In this document: positions 19,328 to 27,183 of the stretch, in pieces
How the letters are laid out: every line of letters begins with the position of its first letter
Numbering within the stretch: position 1 is the stretch's first letter
DNA from: Desulfuromonadaceae bacterium
GTDB taxonomy: Bacteria; Desulfobacterota; Desulfuromonadia; Geobacterales; Pseudopelobacteraceae
Assembly: GCA_028687585.1 (NCBI GenBank)
Contig: JAQTZV010000022.1
Location: 35,606-99,605 of the forward strand
DNA: 64,000 nt
Direction of reading: 5' to 3'
Position numbers and translations under genes: made by a program
Notes under the pieces: model-generated
What the model saw: only the letters and a program-made list of their open reading frames with translations
What the model was told of the DNA's origin: nothing
Databases searched by the model: none

Positions 19328-19419
19328 ATCCGCCGTTATCCTTTTTATCCCTGTTTAATTGAGGGTTTGCTTTTAACTTCAAAGGCTTTCTACAGGGATA
19401 AAGAAAGATAACGGCGGAT
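19328..19419. repeat. Long imperfect inverted repeat
   Basis: Left arm 19328-19354 (starts ATCCGCCGTTATCC) and right arm 19392-19419 (ends GATAACGGCGGAT) are near-perfect complements of about 27 bp around a 37-bp loop. It lies 85 bp after the response regulator stop. It could fold as a large hairpin that ends or protects the message, or be a dispersed non-coding repeat. Confidence 0.7.
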
Positions 19420-19487
19420 GAAACCTTTTAGCTCAAAGAAAATTATCCAGTTAAAAAACGTCTCCCCCCTCCACACCGTCCTCCACA

Positions 19488-19514
19488 TATAACAGTAATG
19501 TTAAACATGACGGA
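19488..19514 (+). promoter_or_regulatory. Upstream activator site (shared regulon motif)
   Basis: TATAACAGT then, 18 bp on, CATGACGGA; palindrome TAACAG-TAA-TGTTA. The second half-site starts 94 bp above the -24 T at 19600. Confidence 0.8.
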
Positions 19515-19599
19515 TTCCACTGACAGTTTTCGCGTTGCGCTGCCACTTCCTTTTACACTCATCCCTGTAATACCGGTCTCTTGCTGTTACGTCGCCCTC

Positions 19600-19614
19600 T
19601 GGCACAGTAGTTGC
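19600..19614 (+). promoter_or_regulatory. Sigma-54 promoter for the 19696 operon
   Basis: TGGCACAGTAGTTGC, a full match to the -24/-12 consensus, 82 bp before the ATG. Confidence 0.9.
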
Positions 19615-19695
19615 GTTGCTCCTGATCTGGCAGACTATCTTTTTTACTGTTTGTAAACTGTTATTTCAATTTCAAACATATTCAGGGGGATTCTG

Positions 19696-20289
19696 ATGGA
19701 TAAACCTGACATCACGTCGAGAATCCAGACGTTGGGGCGCTTCAGCATCACTATTGATGGCAAGCCCGCGGCAACCGTCTGGCCGGATGAAACGCTTAAA
19801 CTGTTTTTCTGCTCGCTGCTTTCACCGCTTGATCTTTACTTCACCTGGGACAGAATCTGTCGCTCCATGTGGGATGCGCCGCTCACACCATCAATCAAAC
19901 GCCGGCTGAAAGAGAAGATCCTGCATCCTCTCGGCATGTTTCTTTCGGAGGAGTTGGGCTGTAATCCGCTTATTGTTGGGCCGGAAAGCATAAGAATCGA
20001 CCAGCAGCGCGTCCATATCGATGCACATGAATTTTACCGCACCGTCCTTGAAGGGCTCCAGCTGTCATCACTTGTTGATCATTCCGCCGCACGTGAAAAA
20101 TTCAACGAAGCAAATATTCTCTACACCGGCAGTTACCTACCCGGAATTCCCGGCAAAATCACAGAAAACGCCCGCCATGACCTTGAAACCATGTATCGCA
20201 CCACCGTCATGGATGCTATGACGCTCTCCCGAAATTCCGGACATTCTCCGAGGAATCATCTAGTCAGAACATTCGTCGCTTTGCCGTGA
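19696..20289 (+). CDS. SARP/BTAD-like winged-helix protein, stand-alone
   Basis: 197 residues. The start RIQTLGRFSITIDGKPA is the typical opening of the OmpR-like winged helix of SARP and MalT/LuxR-type activators. The stretch FTWDRICRSMWDAPLTPSIKRRLKEKI fits its DNA-binding helices. The following DAHEFYRTVLEGLQ and EANILYTGSYLPGI match the beginning of a bacterial transcriptional activator (BTAD) helical domain, which is then cut short. There is no NTPase or TPR region, so this is much shorter than usual SARP regulators. It may be a small regulator or a truncated derivative. It is first in a two-gene unit under a strong sigma-54 promoter; ribosome-binding site AGGGGG before the ATG. Confidence 0.65.
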   Translation: MDKPDITSRIQTLGRFSITIDGKPAATVWPDETLKLFFCSLLSPLDLYFTWDRICRSMWDAPLTPSIKRRLKEKILHPLGMFLSEELGCNPLIVGPESIRIDQQRVHIDAHEFYRTVLEGLQLSSLVDHSAAREKFNEANILYTGSYLPGIPGKITENARHDLETMYRTTVMDAMTLSRNSGHSPRNHLVRTFVALP

Positions 20290-20318
20290 GCTTTAGTAAA
20301 GAGTAAAGGGGATATCCA

Positions 20319-20732
20319 ATGGCAACAATATTTAAAATAGTAACAGCACACGAATTTTTAGAGATAACTGCCGACGGAATTATCGATTTGGCCACCAGCA
20401 GAAAACTTTTCGCTGATATTGCAGGAGTGGTTAATCTCGATGAAAATCAGGACCTGCTCGTAGATTTCCGTGGTACCGAGTCGAAACTGACGATAACCGA
20501 TGTGTATCAATTGGCAGCGGAACTTATCCAACATGGCACGTCCTTTCGCAGAAAGGTGGCTCTTGTCGTTACACCGGGACTGAATTTTAATCGAGCCAGT
20601 TTTTTTGTGACCTGTTCCGACATCCGTGGCTTTTCAGTCAAAGCGTACACGGACTTTGAAGCCGCAATGCGCTGGATCCTTAAAGCGCAAAAGCCTGACA
20701 AGCATCCTTCCATCCCTACCTGTCACATATAG
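20319..20732 (+). CDS. STAS/SpoIIAA-like protein
   Basis: 137 residues with no signal or membrane segment. The pattern FLEITADGIIDLATSRKLFADIA, then DLLVDFRGTESKLTITDVYQLA and RKVALVVTPG, matches the SpoIIAA-like/STAS fold: four strands alternating with helices. Proteins of this type bind lipids or act as anti-sigma antagonists; the partner here is unknown. Ribosome-binding site AAAGGGG precedes the ATG, and it lies 29 bp after the SARP-like gene, so both should share the promoter at 19600. A second STAS protein, also sigma-54 driven, is at 22152. Confidence 0.65.
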   Translation: MATIFKIVTAHEFLEITADGIIDLATSRKLFADIAGVVNLDENQDLLVDFRGTESKLTITDVYQLAAELIQHGTSFRRKVALVVTPGLNFNRASFFVTCSDIRGFSVKAYTDFEAAMRWILKAQKPDKHPSIPTCHI

Positions 20733-20754
20733 CAGTTCTGTTAATTACAACAGG
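20728..20754 (+). promoter_or_regulatory. Upstream activator site (shared regulon motif)
   Basis: TATAGCAGT then 18 bp on TACAACAGG; the palindrome TAGCAG-TT-CTGTTA is nearly perfect. It overlaps the stop codon of the STAS gene. Second half-site starts 100 bp above the -24 element at 20846. Confidence 0.75.
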
Positions 20755-20845
20755 CGCGATGACAGATTTTCTGTATAACAAAAACATATCACAGTTTTAA
20801 CAAATAAAATCATCTAGTTATAAATATCCGCACCCATACCATTAC

Positions 20846-20860
20846 TGGCACGTTCGTTGC
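20846..20860 (+). promoter_or_regulatory. Sigma-54 promoter for the 20903 DUF3494 gene
   Basis: TGGCACGTTCGTTGC, consensus -24/-12, 43 bp before the ATG. Confidence 0.9.
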
Positions 20861-20902
20861 CTGTTACTTGGTACCAGTACTAACCAATCAAAAGGAGATG
20901 TT

Positions 20903-21790
20903 ATGAAAAAATGTATCACACCAAAAACGTATCTTGCAGGAATATTGGCGTTAACTGTTCTGGCCGCGAGTTCGATGGTCTATGCCGGATCGGACCGGCA
21001 CAAAGGGGACCACAACAAACCACCAGCGCCACCGGTTATCAGTAAATTTGGTGATCTCGGCACAGCAGCAACATTTGGAGTTTTTGGCGGCGGCGCAGGC
21101 GCCACCAATCAGGGGATTTATACCGTAGTCACCGGAGACGTCGGTACCACTGCGGCCTCTACCCTGGTAACCGGATTCCATGACAGAAAAGCCGTTTATA
21201 CGGAAACGACCATGAATAAAGGAAAAGTAACCGGGGTCGTCTATACAGCAACCGCGCCACGTGGCTCCGTACCGGGTGTAAAAGCTGCCGCGGCTGCTCT
21301 CGCAGTACAAAAAGCGTTTGACAAGCTTTCTCCTGCAGCTCTTCCCGGTGGTATTGATGTTTCAACATTGGGCGGCGGCGCCGGCGAACTTGGCGGACGC
21401 TATCTTGCACCAGGCGTGTACAAGTCAGCACCCGGCTCATTTGCTATAACCGGCGGAGATCTTACCCTTGACGGCCGTGGCGATGCAAATGCGACTTTTG
21501 TGTTCCAGATGGAATCGACTCTCACCGTCGGCGGCCCTGGCGCAGCATTTCCCCAGAGCATCCACCTGATCAACGGCGCGCAGGCCAAGAACGTATTTTG
21601 GCAGGTCGGCAGTGCAGCAACGATTAACGCAGGCGGCGGCGGTACCATGGTAGGAACAATCCTTGCCTTTTCAGGTGTCTCGCTCTCCACCGCAGGCAAC
21701 GTCGATGTCGTGACTCTTAACGGCAGAGCATTGGCAATGAATGCTTCGGTAACTATGGTGAATACACGCATTAATGTTCCAAAACCATAA
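20903..21790 (+). CDS. Secreted DUF3494 (ice-binding-like) protein
   Basis: 295 residues. The signal peptide (cleavage after VYA, residue 28) has no lipobox, so the protein is probably released or loosely attached. A Lys/His/Pro-rich linker precedes a DUF3494 domain (about 50-293). Family signatures: FGVFGGGAGATNQG, VVTGDVGTTAAS, LAPGVYKSAPGSFAITG, NATFVFQMESTLTVGG, NVFWQVGSAATINAGG, MVGTILAFSGVSLSTAG, LNGRALAMNASVTM. It is a single-gene unit, with its own sigma-54 promoter and activator site before it and a strong terminator after it. Ribosome-binding site AAAGGAG. Ice-binding is known for some family members only. Confidence 0.88.
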   Translation: MKKCITPKTYLAGILALTVLAASSMVYAGSDRHKGDHNKPPAPPVISKFGDLGTAATFGVFGGGAGATNQGIYTVVTGDVGTTAASTLVTGFHDRKAVYTETTMNKGKVTGVVYTATAPRGSVPGVKAAAAALAVQKAFDKLSPAALPGGIDVSTLGGGAGELGGRYLAPGVYKSAPGSFAITGGDLTLDGRGDANATFVFQMESTLTVGGPGAAFPQSIHLINGAQAKNVFWQVGSAATINAGGGGTMVGTILAFSGVSLSTAGNVDVVTLNGRALAMNASVTMVNTRINVPKP

Positions 21791-21840
21791 TTTGTAACAC
21801 CGCCGTTCTAAGCTTCAGGCGCAGTACGCGTCAGTAAAAA

Positions 21841-21888
21841 AGCGGGGGCAGGCCGGGATTAATATCCTGTCTGTCCCCGCTTTTTTTC
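21841..21888 (+). terminator. Rho-independent terminator after the DUF3494 gene
   Basis: Stem AGCGGGGGCAG / CTGTCCCCGCT with an inner pairing GGGAT/ATCC, followed by TTTTTTT. Confidence 0.9.
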
Positions 21889-21936
21889 GCTGTCCGGAAC
21901 CCTGCTCTGTGCGACTCCGGTACGCACACCATCACA

Positions 21937-21963
21937 TATGACGGCTATGCCACGTATGACAGA
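21937..21963 (+). promoter_or_regulatory. Upstream activator site (shared regulon motif)
   Basis: TATGACGGC then 18 bp on TATGACAGA; palindrome TGACGG-CTA-TGCCA. Second half-site starts 104 bp above the -24 element at 22059. Confidence 0.8.
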
Positions 21964-22058
21964 TATTTTCGACGGTTTTTTCAATCTCCAGACGCTCTTG
22001 GCAATATTTTAACCTTTATATCCGGTATGTTACACAATTATCACCCATGTCTGCGCGC

Positions 22059-22073
22059 TGGCATGCTTGTTGC
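22059..22073 (+). promoter_or_regulatory. Sigma-54 promoter for the 22152-26114 gene cluster
   Basis: TGGCATGCTTGTTGC, 79 bp before the ATG at 22152. Its position rules out the longer in-frame start at 22047, which would lie upstream of the promoter. Confidence 0.88.
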
Positions 22074-22151
22074 CTTATCTCTTCCATCAGATCACGGGCA
22101 GAGGAGTGCTTCCTGCCCATTATTAACTGTACATATACCCAGGAGATCGAC

Positions 22152-22478
22152 ATGAAAATACACTCAAAAAGTACCGTTGCACATCTGTATGGCGACTTGA
22201 ACCATTCCGGCGCAACTCACAACATTGTAAATACGTTGGCCGCTTCGTTACAGAAAATAGAATCCGTCGGCGACAAGAGTCTCCATATCGATTGCACAAA
22301 AATCATCTCTGCTGACTTCAGTGGTCTGCAGCTCCTGTACGTATGGATGCAGTGTGCCAGACACCGGGGAGTGGAACCGAGGCTGGTCAATCTGTCTAAC
22401 AGCCTGCAACAGGCCATGCAGAGCATGGGGATTAGCCATTGTTTTTCCGGATTCAATGTTTCACTGGTGGCGGCATGA
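22152..22478 (+). CDS. STAS-domain protein (anti-sigma antagonist type)
   Basis: 108 residues. The start at 22152 is chosen because AGGAGAT lies just upstream and because the sigma-54 promoter lies downstream of the longer alternative start. The sequence LHIDCTKIISADFSGLQLLYVWMQCARHRGVEPRLVN fits the STAS fold: a strand, then the loop with the conserved Ser (phospho-site position in SpoIIAA-type proteins) in ADFSGLQLL, then a helix. This implies a phosphorylation-controlled partner switch, with an unknown partner. It is the first of five co-oriented genes, so it may act with the atypical kinase encoded two genes down. Confidence 0.75.
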   Translation: MKIHSKSTVAHLYGDLNHSGATHNIVNTLAASLQKIESVGDKSLHIDCTKIISADFSGLQLLYVWMQCARHRGVEPRLVNLSNSLQQAMQSMGISHCFSGFNVSLVAA

Positions 22479-22522
22479 TTTGAAATATCGTACGTATGAA
22501 AATTTTCAGAGGGGGAAATGCC

Positions 22523-22690
22523 ATGGAGTTTAATACAAAGGATCAACCGCGCGGAGCGCTTTATAAACTGAAGAGTTCATTTAATGAGATTTTCGGAAAA
22601 TCGGAAACTGCACCTTTGGGTAACAAAAAAGCTCGCACGGAGATCGGCAGCACCGAATATAAAAAGTCGGAACATCTTGAAAGTAATTGA
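22523..22690 (+). CDS. Small CsbD-like protein
   Basis: 55 residues, very polar. The start ATG 22523 follows AGAGGGGGAAATGCC. The stretch RGALYKLKSSFNEIFGK aligns with the CsbD proteins at 37511 and 47589 (EGAFHELKGTAKEIAGR), but the second half of the family domain is not recognisable. It is therefore a divergent or degraded CsbD-like stress protein. The gaps to both neighbours are under 55 bp, which puts it in the 22059 transcription unit. Confidence 0.5.
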   Translation: MEFNTKDQPRGALYKLKSSFNEIFGKSETAPLGNKKARTEIGSTEYKKSEHLESN

Positions 22691-22740
22691 CGAAAGAAAT
22701 TTATTCCCTATTCAGATTCACTGAGAAATGAGGGTTACCA

Positions 22741-23850
22741 ATGAGAATCGAAAAAACCGGAAGCCCGTTATCCTCAGCTGCCGTGTTACGCCTCCGCGCA
22801 GAAGAGCGTATGGGCAGCAACGCAGCTGAATCGCGACTGCCTCAAAACCAGGAAGCGGTTGAGCAGATTGTTCATGAATACGAGGTGCACCAGATCGAGT
22901 TGGTCATGCAGAACGAAGAACTGCGCCAGGCCAGATATGAGACAGAGTCGGCATTGCAAAAGTACACGGACCTCTATGAGTCCGCGCCCGGCGGCGACTT
23001 CACGCTTGACCGAAACGGGTGCATCACTGCGGTTAATCTCACAGCGGCGGATCTTCTCAGGATCGAACGGTCATTGATAATCGGCCGGAGTTTCGAGCTG
23101 TTCATCAGGGAGGAATTTCGACCCAGATTTACTGCTTTTCTCGAAACTGTTTTTGCCGGCGCCGGCAGCTCATCGTGTGAAGTAGTGATCCTCAATAACA
23201 TCAATCAACCGCTCACCGTTCAGATCGAAGCTGCTACCTGCACGTCAGGAGAGGAGTGCCGTCTCTCCCTGATCGATACCACCGGCCGGAAACTGAACGG
23301 GCCAAAACTGAAAATAGAACAGACCACCGCTGATCTCACCAGAGTGAAACCGGATAAGATGGAACTTGAGTTGGGCGTATGCACGCTTCGCCAGGCAGTG
23401 GATGCTTCACTGGAGCTGCTCAGGGAAAAGATCCGGAACGGTGCGATAGACTTGACCATGGATCTTGCTCCTGAAATCGACGAACGCATTGTGGCAGACG
23501 AAGGGATGTTGGAACAGATCATGTTCAGCCTGCTCTCAAATGCGGTCAGATTTACTCCTGTCGGCGGCTCTATTACTGTGAGTGCAGCGAGGGATGCCGC
23601 ATGTATTACCATCACTGTTGCGGACACCGGTGCAGGGATCAGTGAGGCTGACATTCCGAAGCTCTTTGAGGAATTCACTCCGTTGGACTCTGACTATTCA
23701 AAGGAACCTGAAGGCACCGGCCTCAAACTGGCTCTGATCAGACGATTGGTGGAACTGCATGGCGGGACTATCCAGGTGGAAAGCCGGCGTGGTACCGGGA
23801 GCAGGTTCAGCTTCACTATTCCACTCAGGAATTGCATCGGCATAACGTAA
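22741..23850 (+). CDS. PAS-HATPase protein lacking the HisKA phospho-acceptor domain
   Basis: 369 residues, soluble. The N-terminal coiled coil (VHQIELVMQNEELRQAR, about 48-64) resembles that of the 28026 activator. A PAS domain covers about 75-190 (YESAPGGDFTLDRNGCITAVN). The ATPase domain covers 225-365: N-box MLEQIMFSLLSNAVRFTP, G1 DTGAGISEADIPKLFEEF, G2 GTGLKLALIRRLVELHGG. Normal hybrid or PAS kinases have HisKA with SHELRTPL between PAS and ATPase; here the text jumps from KLNGPKLKIEQTT to RVKPDKMELELG, so the phospho-His is missing. It may phosphorylate a protein in trans (for example the STAS protein as a serine kinase of SpoIIAB type) or be a non-phosphorylating sensor. Confidence 0.8.
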   Translation: MRIEKTGSPLSSAAVLRLRAEERMGSNAAESRLPQNQEAVEQIVHEYEVHQIELVMQNEELRQARYETESALQKYTDLYESAPGGDFTLDRNGCITAVNLTAADLLRIERSLIIGRSFELFIREEFRPRFTAFLETVFAGAGSSSCEVVILNNINQPLTVQIEAATCTSGEECRLSLIDTTGRKLNGPKLKIEQTTADLTRVKPDKMELELGVCTLRQAVDASLELLREKIRNGAIDLTMDLAPEIDERIVADEGMLEQIMFSLLSNAVRFTPVGGSITVSAARDAACITITVADTGAGISEADIPKLFEEFTPLDSDYSKEPEGTGLKLALIRRLVELHGGTIQVESRRGTGSRFSFTIPLRNCIGIT

Positions 23851-23878
23851 TTTTTCCGTATCAGGAAAGGAGATGCCA

Positions 23879-25666
23879 ATGAGTGATACATCGAAAATTA
23901 CCGGAATGGGCGCCATCCCTCACCCGGGTGGCGTCGCCTTCCGTGTATGGGCGCCACATGCAGTGAAGGTATCCGTCATCGGGTCGTTCAACGGATGGGA
24001 CGGCGGCAAACACCCCATGCAATCCGAGGAAAATGGCTACTGGTATACCGATGTGCCGGAAGCGTCTGCCGGAGATCAGTACAAGTTTCAGCTGAACACA
24101 GAGAAGGGAGAGTTTAAGCGCATCGACCCCTATGCCCGCGAGGTGACCAGTTCAATCGGCAACTCCGTCATTCATGACCCTGACTTCGACTGGGGAGAGG
24201 ACGATTTCAGTCTCTCGCCCTGGAACGAGCTCGTCATCTACGAACTGCATGTCGGCACGTTCAACGATCAGGATGACGATAATCATCCCGGTACGTTTTC
24301 CTCTGTGTCGGCGCGCCTCGGACATCTGAAAAAGCTTGGCGCCAATGCGGTTCAGATCATGCCGGTGGGGGAGTTTGCGGGGGATCGGTCGTGGGGATAC
24401 AACCCCGCCCATATTTTCTCGGTCGAGAGCTCCTACGGGGGGCCTGTGGCATTCAAACAGTTTATCAAGCGCGCCCACCAGGCGGGAATCGCGGTGTTCC
24501 TGGATGTTGTGTACAATCACCTGGGACCCAGCGACCTCGATCTATGGCAGTTTGACGGCTGGAGCGAAAATGATCGCGGCGGCATCTACTTCTACAATGA
24601 CGACCGGGCGATAACGCCTTGGGGAGACACCCGGCCCGATTACGGACGCGGAGAGGTCCGTCAGTACCTGCTCGACAATGTATTGATGTGGCTGGAGGAA
24701 TACCACGTTGACGGCATCCGTTTCGACTGCACCCAGTTCATTCACACCGTCAACGGCGCCGGTACAGCGGATCTGCCGGAAGGATGGAGTCTGCTTCAGT
24801 GGATCAACAACCAGGTTGCAGAGAAATTTCCCGGCCGGATCACCATCGCCGAAGATCTTCAGCACAACCGGTGGCTCACGAAAGACGCAGGCGCCGGTGG
24901 TGCCGGGTTCAGCTCACAGTGGGACGCCATGTTCGTCCACCCGATCCGTCAGGCGGTGATAACCCCACAGGATGAGGATCGTTCACTCGACGCCGTCCGT
25001 GACGCCATCTGCTACCGCTACAACGATGACGCTTTTGACCGGGTCATCTACAGCGAATCGCACGACGAGGTGGCCAACGGAAAAGAGCGGGTACCGCAGG
25101 AGATTAACCCGGACGATCCCACCGGGTGGTATGCGCGGAAACGCTCCACCCTGGCGGCGGCCATGGTCTTTACCGCCCCCGGCATCCCCATGCTCTTCCA
25201 GGGACAGGAATTTCTCGAAGGCGGATGGTTCCGCGACACGGTTCCCGTCAACTGGGACCAAAACGACGAATTCCACGGCATTGTCCGGCTGTATCGCGAC
25301 CTCATCCGGCTGCGCCTCAACCGGGACGGCTTCACGCGCGGCCTCTGCGGGCAGTTCACCCAGGTTCATCACCTGCACGACGAGCGCAAGGTCATCGCCT
25401 TCCACCGCTGGGACAAGGGGGGAGTGGCGGATGATGTCGTAGTCATTGCCAACTTTTTCCGTGAAGCGCAGGATGACTACGTCATCGGCTTCCCGGCGGC
25501 GGGGGACTGGAAGCTCCGTTTTAACAGCGATTGGCAGGGTTACAGCGACAATTTTCACAGCCATCCCAGCGCAGACGTCGGTACCGAAGCGGGTGAAAAC
25601 GACAGCCTTCCCTTTCACGCTGCGGTTTCCATAGGCCCGTACAGTGTGCTGATCTTTTCGCAATGA
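23879..25666 (+). CDS. GH13 alpha-amylase-family enzyme, branching-enzyme/trehalohydrolase-like
   Basis: 595 residues. The start at 23879 fits AAAGGAG; an ATG two codons upstream is too close to it. An N-terminal CBM48 domain (about 15-105: VAFRVWAPHAVKVSVIGSFN) precedes a GH13 barrel. Motifs: region I DVVYNH (about 208), region II GIRFDCTQ with the nucleophile Asp (about 282), region III IAED with the acid Glu (about 325) and region IV SESHDEV (about 393). Length and motifs resemble glycogen branching enzyme or malto-oligosyltrehalose trehalohydrolase; substrate cannot be fixed by reading. No signal peptide, so it acts in the cytoplasm on alpha-glucans. It sits in a sigma-54 controlled signalling operon rather than a glycogen operon, hinting at storage or trehalose metabolism under the same stress control. 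Confidence 0.85.
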   Translation: MSDTSKITGMGAIPHPGGVAFRVWAPHAVKVSVIGSFNGWDGGKHPMQSEENGYWYTDVPEASAGDQYKFQLNTEKGEFKRIDPYAREVTSSIGNSVIHDPDFDWGEDDFSLSPWNELVIYELHVGTFNDQDDDNHPGTFSSVSARLGHLKKLGANAVQIMPVGEFAGDRSWGYNPAHIFSVESSYGGPVAFKQFIKRAHQAGIAVFLDVVYNHLGPSDLDLWQFDGWSENDRGGIYFYNDDRAITPWGDTRPDYGRGEVRQYLLDNVLMWLEEYHVDGIRFDCTQFIHTVNGAGTADLPEGWSLLQWINNQVAEKFPGRITIAEDLQHNRWLTKDAGAGGAGFSSQWDAMFVHPIRQAVITPQDEDRSLDAVRDAICYRYNDDAFDRVIYSESHDEVANGKERVPQEINPDDPTGWYARKRSTLAAAMVFTAPGIPMLFQGQEFLEGGWFRDTVPVNWDQNDEFHGIVRLYRDLIRLRLNRDGFTRGLCGQFTQVHHLHDERKVIAFHRWDKGGVADDVVVIANFFREAQDDYVIGFPAAGDWKLRFNSDWQGYSDNFHSHPSADVGTEAGENDSLPFHAAVSIGPYSVLIFSQ

Positions 25667-25697
25667 ACAACGGTACGTTTTTCCAAAGGAGATCCCG

Positions 25698-26114
25698 GTG
25701 AAATACGCAATTATCATACTGAGTATCTTATGTATAACCGATGTCGGAACATGTGCAGGCATCGATCAATCGGTATGCAGCCCCGGTTCTGAAAAAACTT
25801 TTCATCCAAATGGCCAATTAAAAGCATGCACGCTCAAAGACACCCTTCTTATCAACGGCGTTCACTGCAAACAGTATGAAACTGTCAACGCATACGAAAC
25901 CGGGAAGCTGAAAAGCTGCGTCATAAGTACATATTTCAATTATGGCCCGATCACATGCAATCAGCATGGTCAGATCAGCTTCTACGCTACGGGCAAAATA
26001 GATAGCTGTGTTCTTTCCAAGACAATGCCGATTGAAGGCAAAATCTGTGAACAATTACAGCCGGTTTCTTTCTTTGAAAACGGTAAGCTGAAGTCCTGTA
26101 GCACACCGCTTTAA
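25698..26114 (+). CDS. Secreted Cys-containing MORN/YwqK-like repeat protein
   Basis: 138 residues starting at GTG 25698 (ribosome-binding site AAAGGAG). A signal peptide (ends near CAG, residue 20) is followed by four repeats of about 30 residues, each with F/Y-x-x-(N/T)-G-(Q/K)-(L/I)-(K/D)-(A/S)-C: FHPNGQLKAC, YETGKLKSC, FYATGKIDSC, FFENGKLKSC. This resembles MORN/YwqK-type repeats, here with a paired Cys in each unit that probably forms disulfides in the periplasm. Function unknown. It is 31 bp after the GH13 gene, the last gene of the cluster, and its end overlaps the convergent GGDEF gene by 4 bp. Confidence 0.7.
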   Translation: MKYAIIILSILCITDVGTCAGIDQSVCSPGSEKTFHPNGQLKACTLKDTLLINGVHCKQYETVNAYETGKLKSCVISTYFNYGPITCNQHGQISFYATGKIDSCVLSKTMPIEGKICEQLQPVSFFENGKLKSCSTPL

Positions 26115-26989
26115 CCGAAGATATCGTGCCCAGGGATGCTATGATAGTTATTCCCTACCACTTCCCGATGCAGGGCATTTTTGCCCGCTTCTTTCGCTAC
26201 AAACATGAGGCGGTCGGCTCGTCCGATTACTTCATCAATGGTAGCCGGTGATTTCTGATAGGTCACCAACCCGATGCTGAAGGTCACCGGCCAGCTGTTT
26301 TCCACGCGTACTTTTAACCGCTGCTGTACCTTATTCGCCACAATATCAGCCGCTTCACCGTCTGTTTGCGGGAGCAGCAGCGCAAACTCATCACCACCCA
26401 GACGAGCAACCATATCGATTTCGCGAACAGATTTTGAAAGGACCGAGGACACCAGCTTTAGCAGCTTGTCGCCCTCGGCATGCCCCCTGGTATCATTGAT
26501 ATCCTTGAAATTATCGATGTCGAGATAGGCGATTGTGAAGGGATCATTATAGCGAAGGTTTCTCCGTATCTCTCCGGAGACGGCTTCATAATAACTGCGC
26601 CTGTTCGGCATACCGGTGAGGTGATCTGTCCGGGCTAACAAATTTTCTCTGCCGAGTGCCTCTCTGAGAGCGGAAATAACCGTGGTCGTCAGTATAAACA
26701 GCAAAAGTTTCATGGCGTCGTTCCAGTACATGGCAAAATCGGCATCAATGAATACTCCGGCTGCTATTTCAGACCCTAACCATCCCAGAGAGCAGGTAAA
26801 GGAAAGCAGATAGCCGGCTTTTCTCCCGACGCACCAGGCTGCCAGGATAACGGGAACGAGATAGAACGGCACCAGCAAATAGGCGTGTCCGGCTATTCCG
26901 TCAACAACACCGACAGCAGCACAGAGCACCAACGACAGCGCCATAATAAGCGAATTCGGCAGTTTGGCGAGAGAATCGACCAACTTCAT
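26111..26989 (-). CDS. Membrane diguanylate cyclase (GGDEF)
   Basis: 292 residues from the ATG at 26989, chosen because GGGGG lies 7 bp upstream; the longer frame to 27067 is made of REP-derived sequence. Residues 8-115 hold four to five hydrophobic segments. The GGDEF domain (about 125-285) has an intact active site RLGGDEFALLLP and the substrate motif DIDNFKDINDTRGHAEGD. No allosteric RxxD inhibitory site is obvious five residues before GGDEF (KSVREIDMVARLGGDEF has REID, not RxxD). Predicted to make cyclic di-GMP in response to a membrane or extracytoplasmic cue. A PilZ protein (55988) in this window could be one of the receivers. Confidence 0.88.
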   Translation of the reverse strand: MKLVDSLAKLPNSLIMALSLVLCAAVGVVDGIAGHAYLLVPFYLVPVILAAWCVGRKAGYLLSFTCSLGWLGSEIAAGVFIDADFAMYWNDAMKLLLFILTTTVISALREALGRENLLARTDHLTGMPNRRSYYEAVSGEIRRNLRYNDPFTIAYLDIDNFKDINDTRGHAEGDKLLKLVSSVLSKSVREIDMVARLGGDEFALLLPQTDGEAADIVANKVQQRLKVRVENSWPVTFSIGLVTYQKSPATIDEVIGRADRLMFVAKEAGKNALHREVVGNNYHSIPGHDIFG

Positions 26990-27032
26990 GTACAATCCCC
27001 CTTCGGCTGTTTGATAATTGTACTTCCCGGGA

Positions 27033-27150
27033 GCATGTGCATCCTGCCCGTGTTCGGGTAGATTCATACCCGAATAAGATTTGACTTCAAACTCTGTTCA
27101 AGCGATACACCTGCTTGAAACGCGGACAGGATGTCCTCGCTCCCAGATGT
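27033..27150. repeat. Solitary REP-like unit, inverted relative to the RAYT copies
   Basis: The reverse strand contains GGACATCCTGTCCGCGTTTC followed by a diverged CAAGC-GGTATCGCTTGAA segment, matching the RAYT-flanking REP unit at 12500/13292. A second partial hairpin with TTCGGGTAG/TACCCGAA lies at about 27054-27076. No transposase is attached; this is a dispersed copy. Confidence 0.7.
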
Positions 27151-27183
27151 GTTGAGTAGTTACTGGAATCTTACTCCTCTGTC

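Noticed and set aside
22047..22151. Longer start for the STAS gene
   Set aside because: The -24/-12 promoter at 22059-22073 lies inside this extension, and AGGAGAT precedes the ATG at 22152.
26990..27067. Longer start for the GGDEF gene
   Set aside because: The extra 26 codons are REP-derived and GGGGG lies directly before the ATG at 26989.
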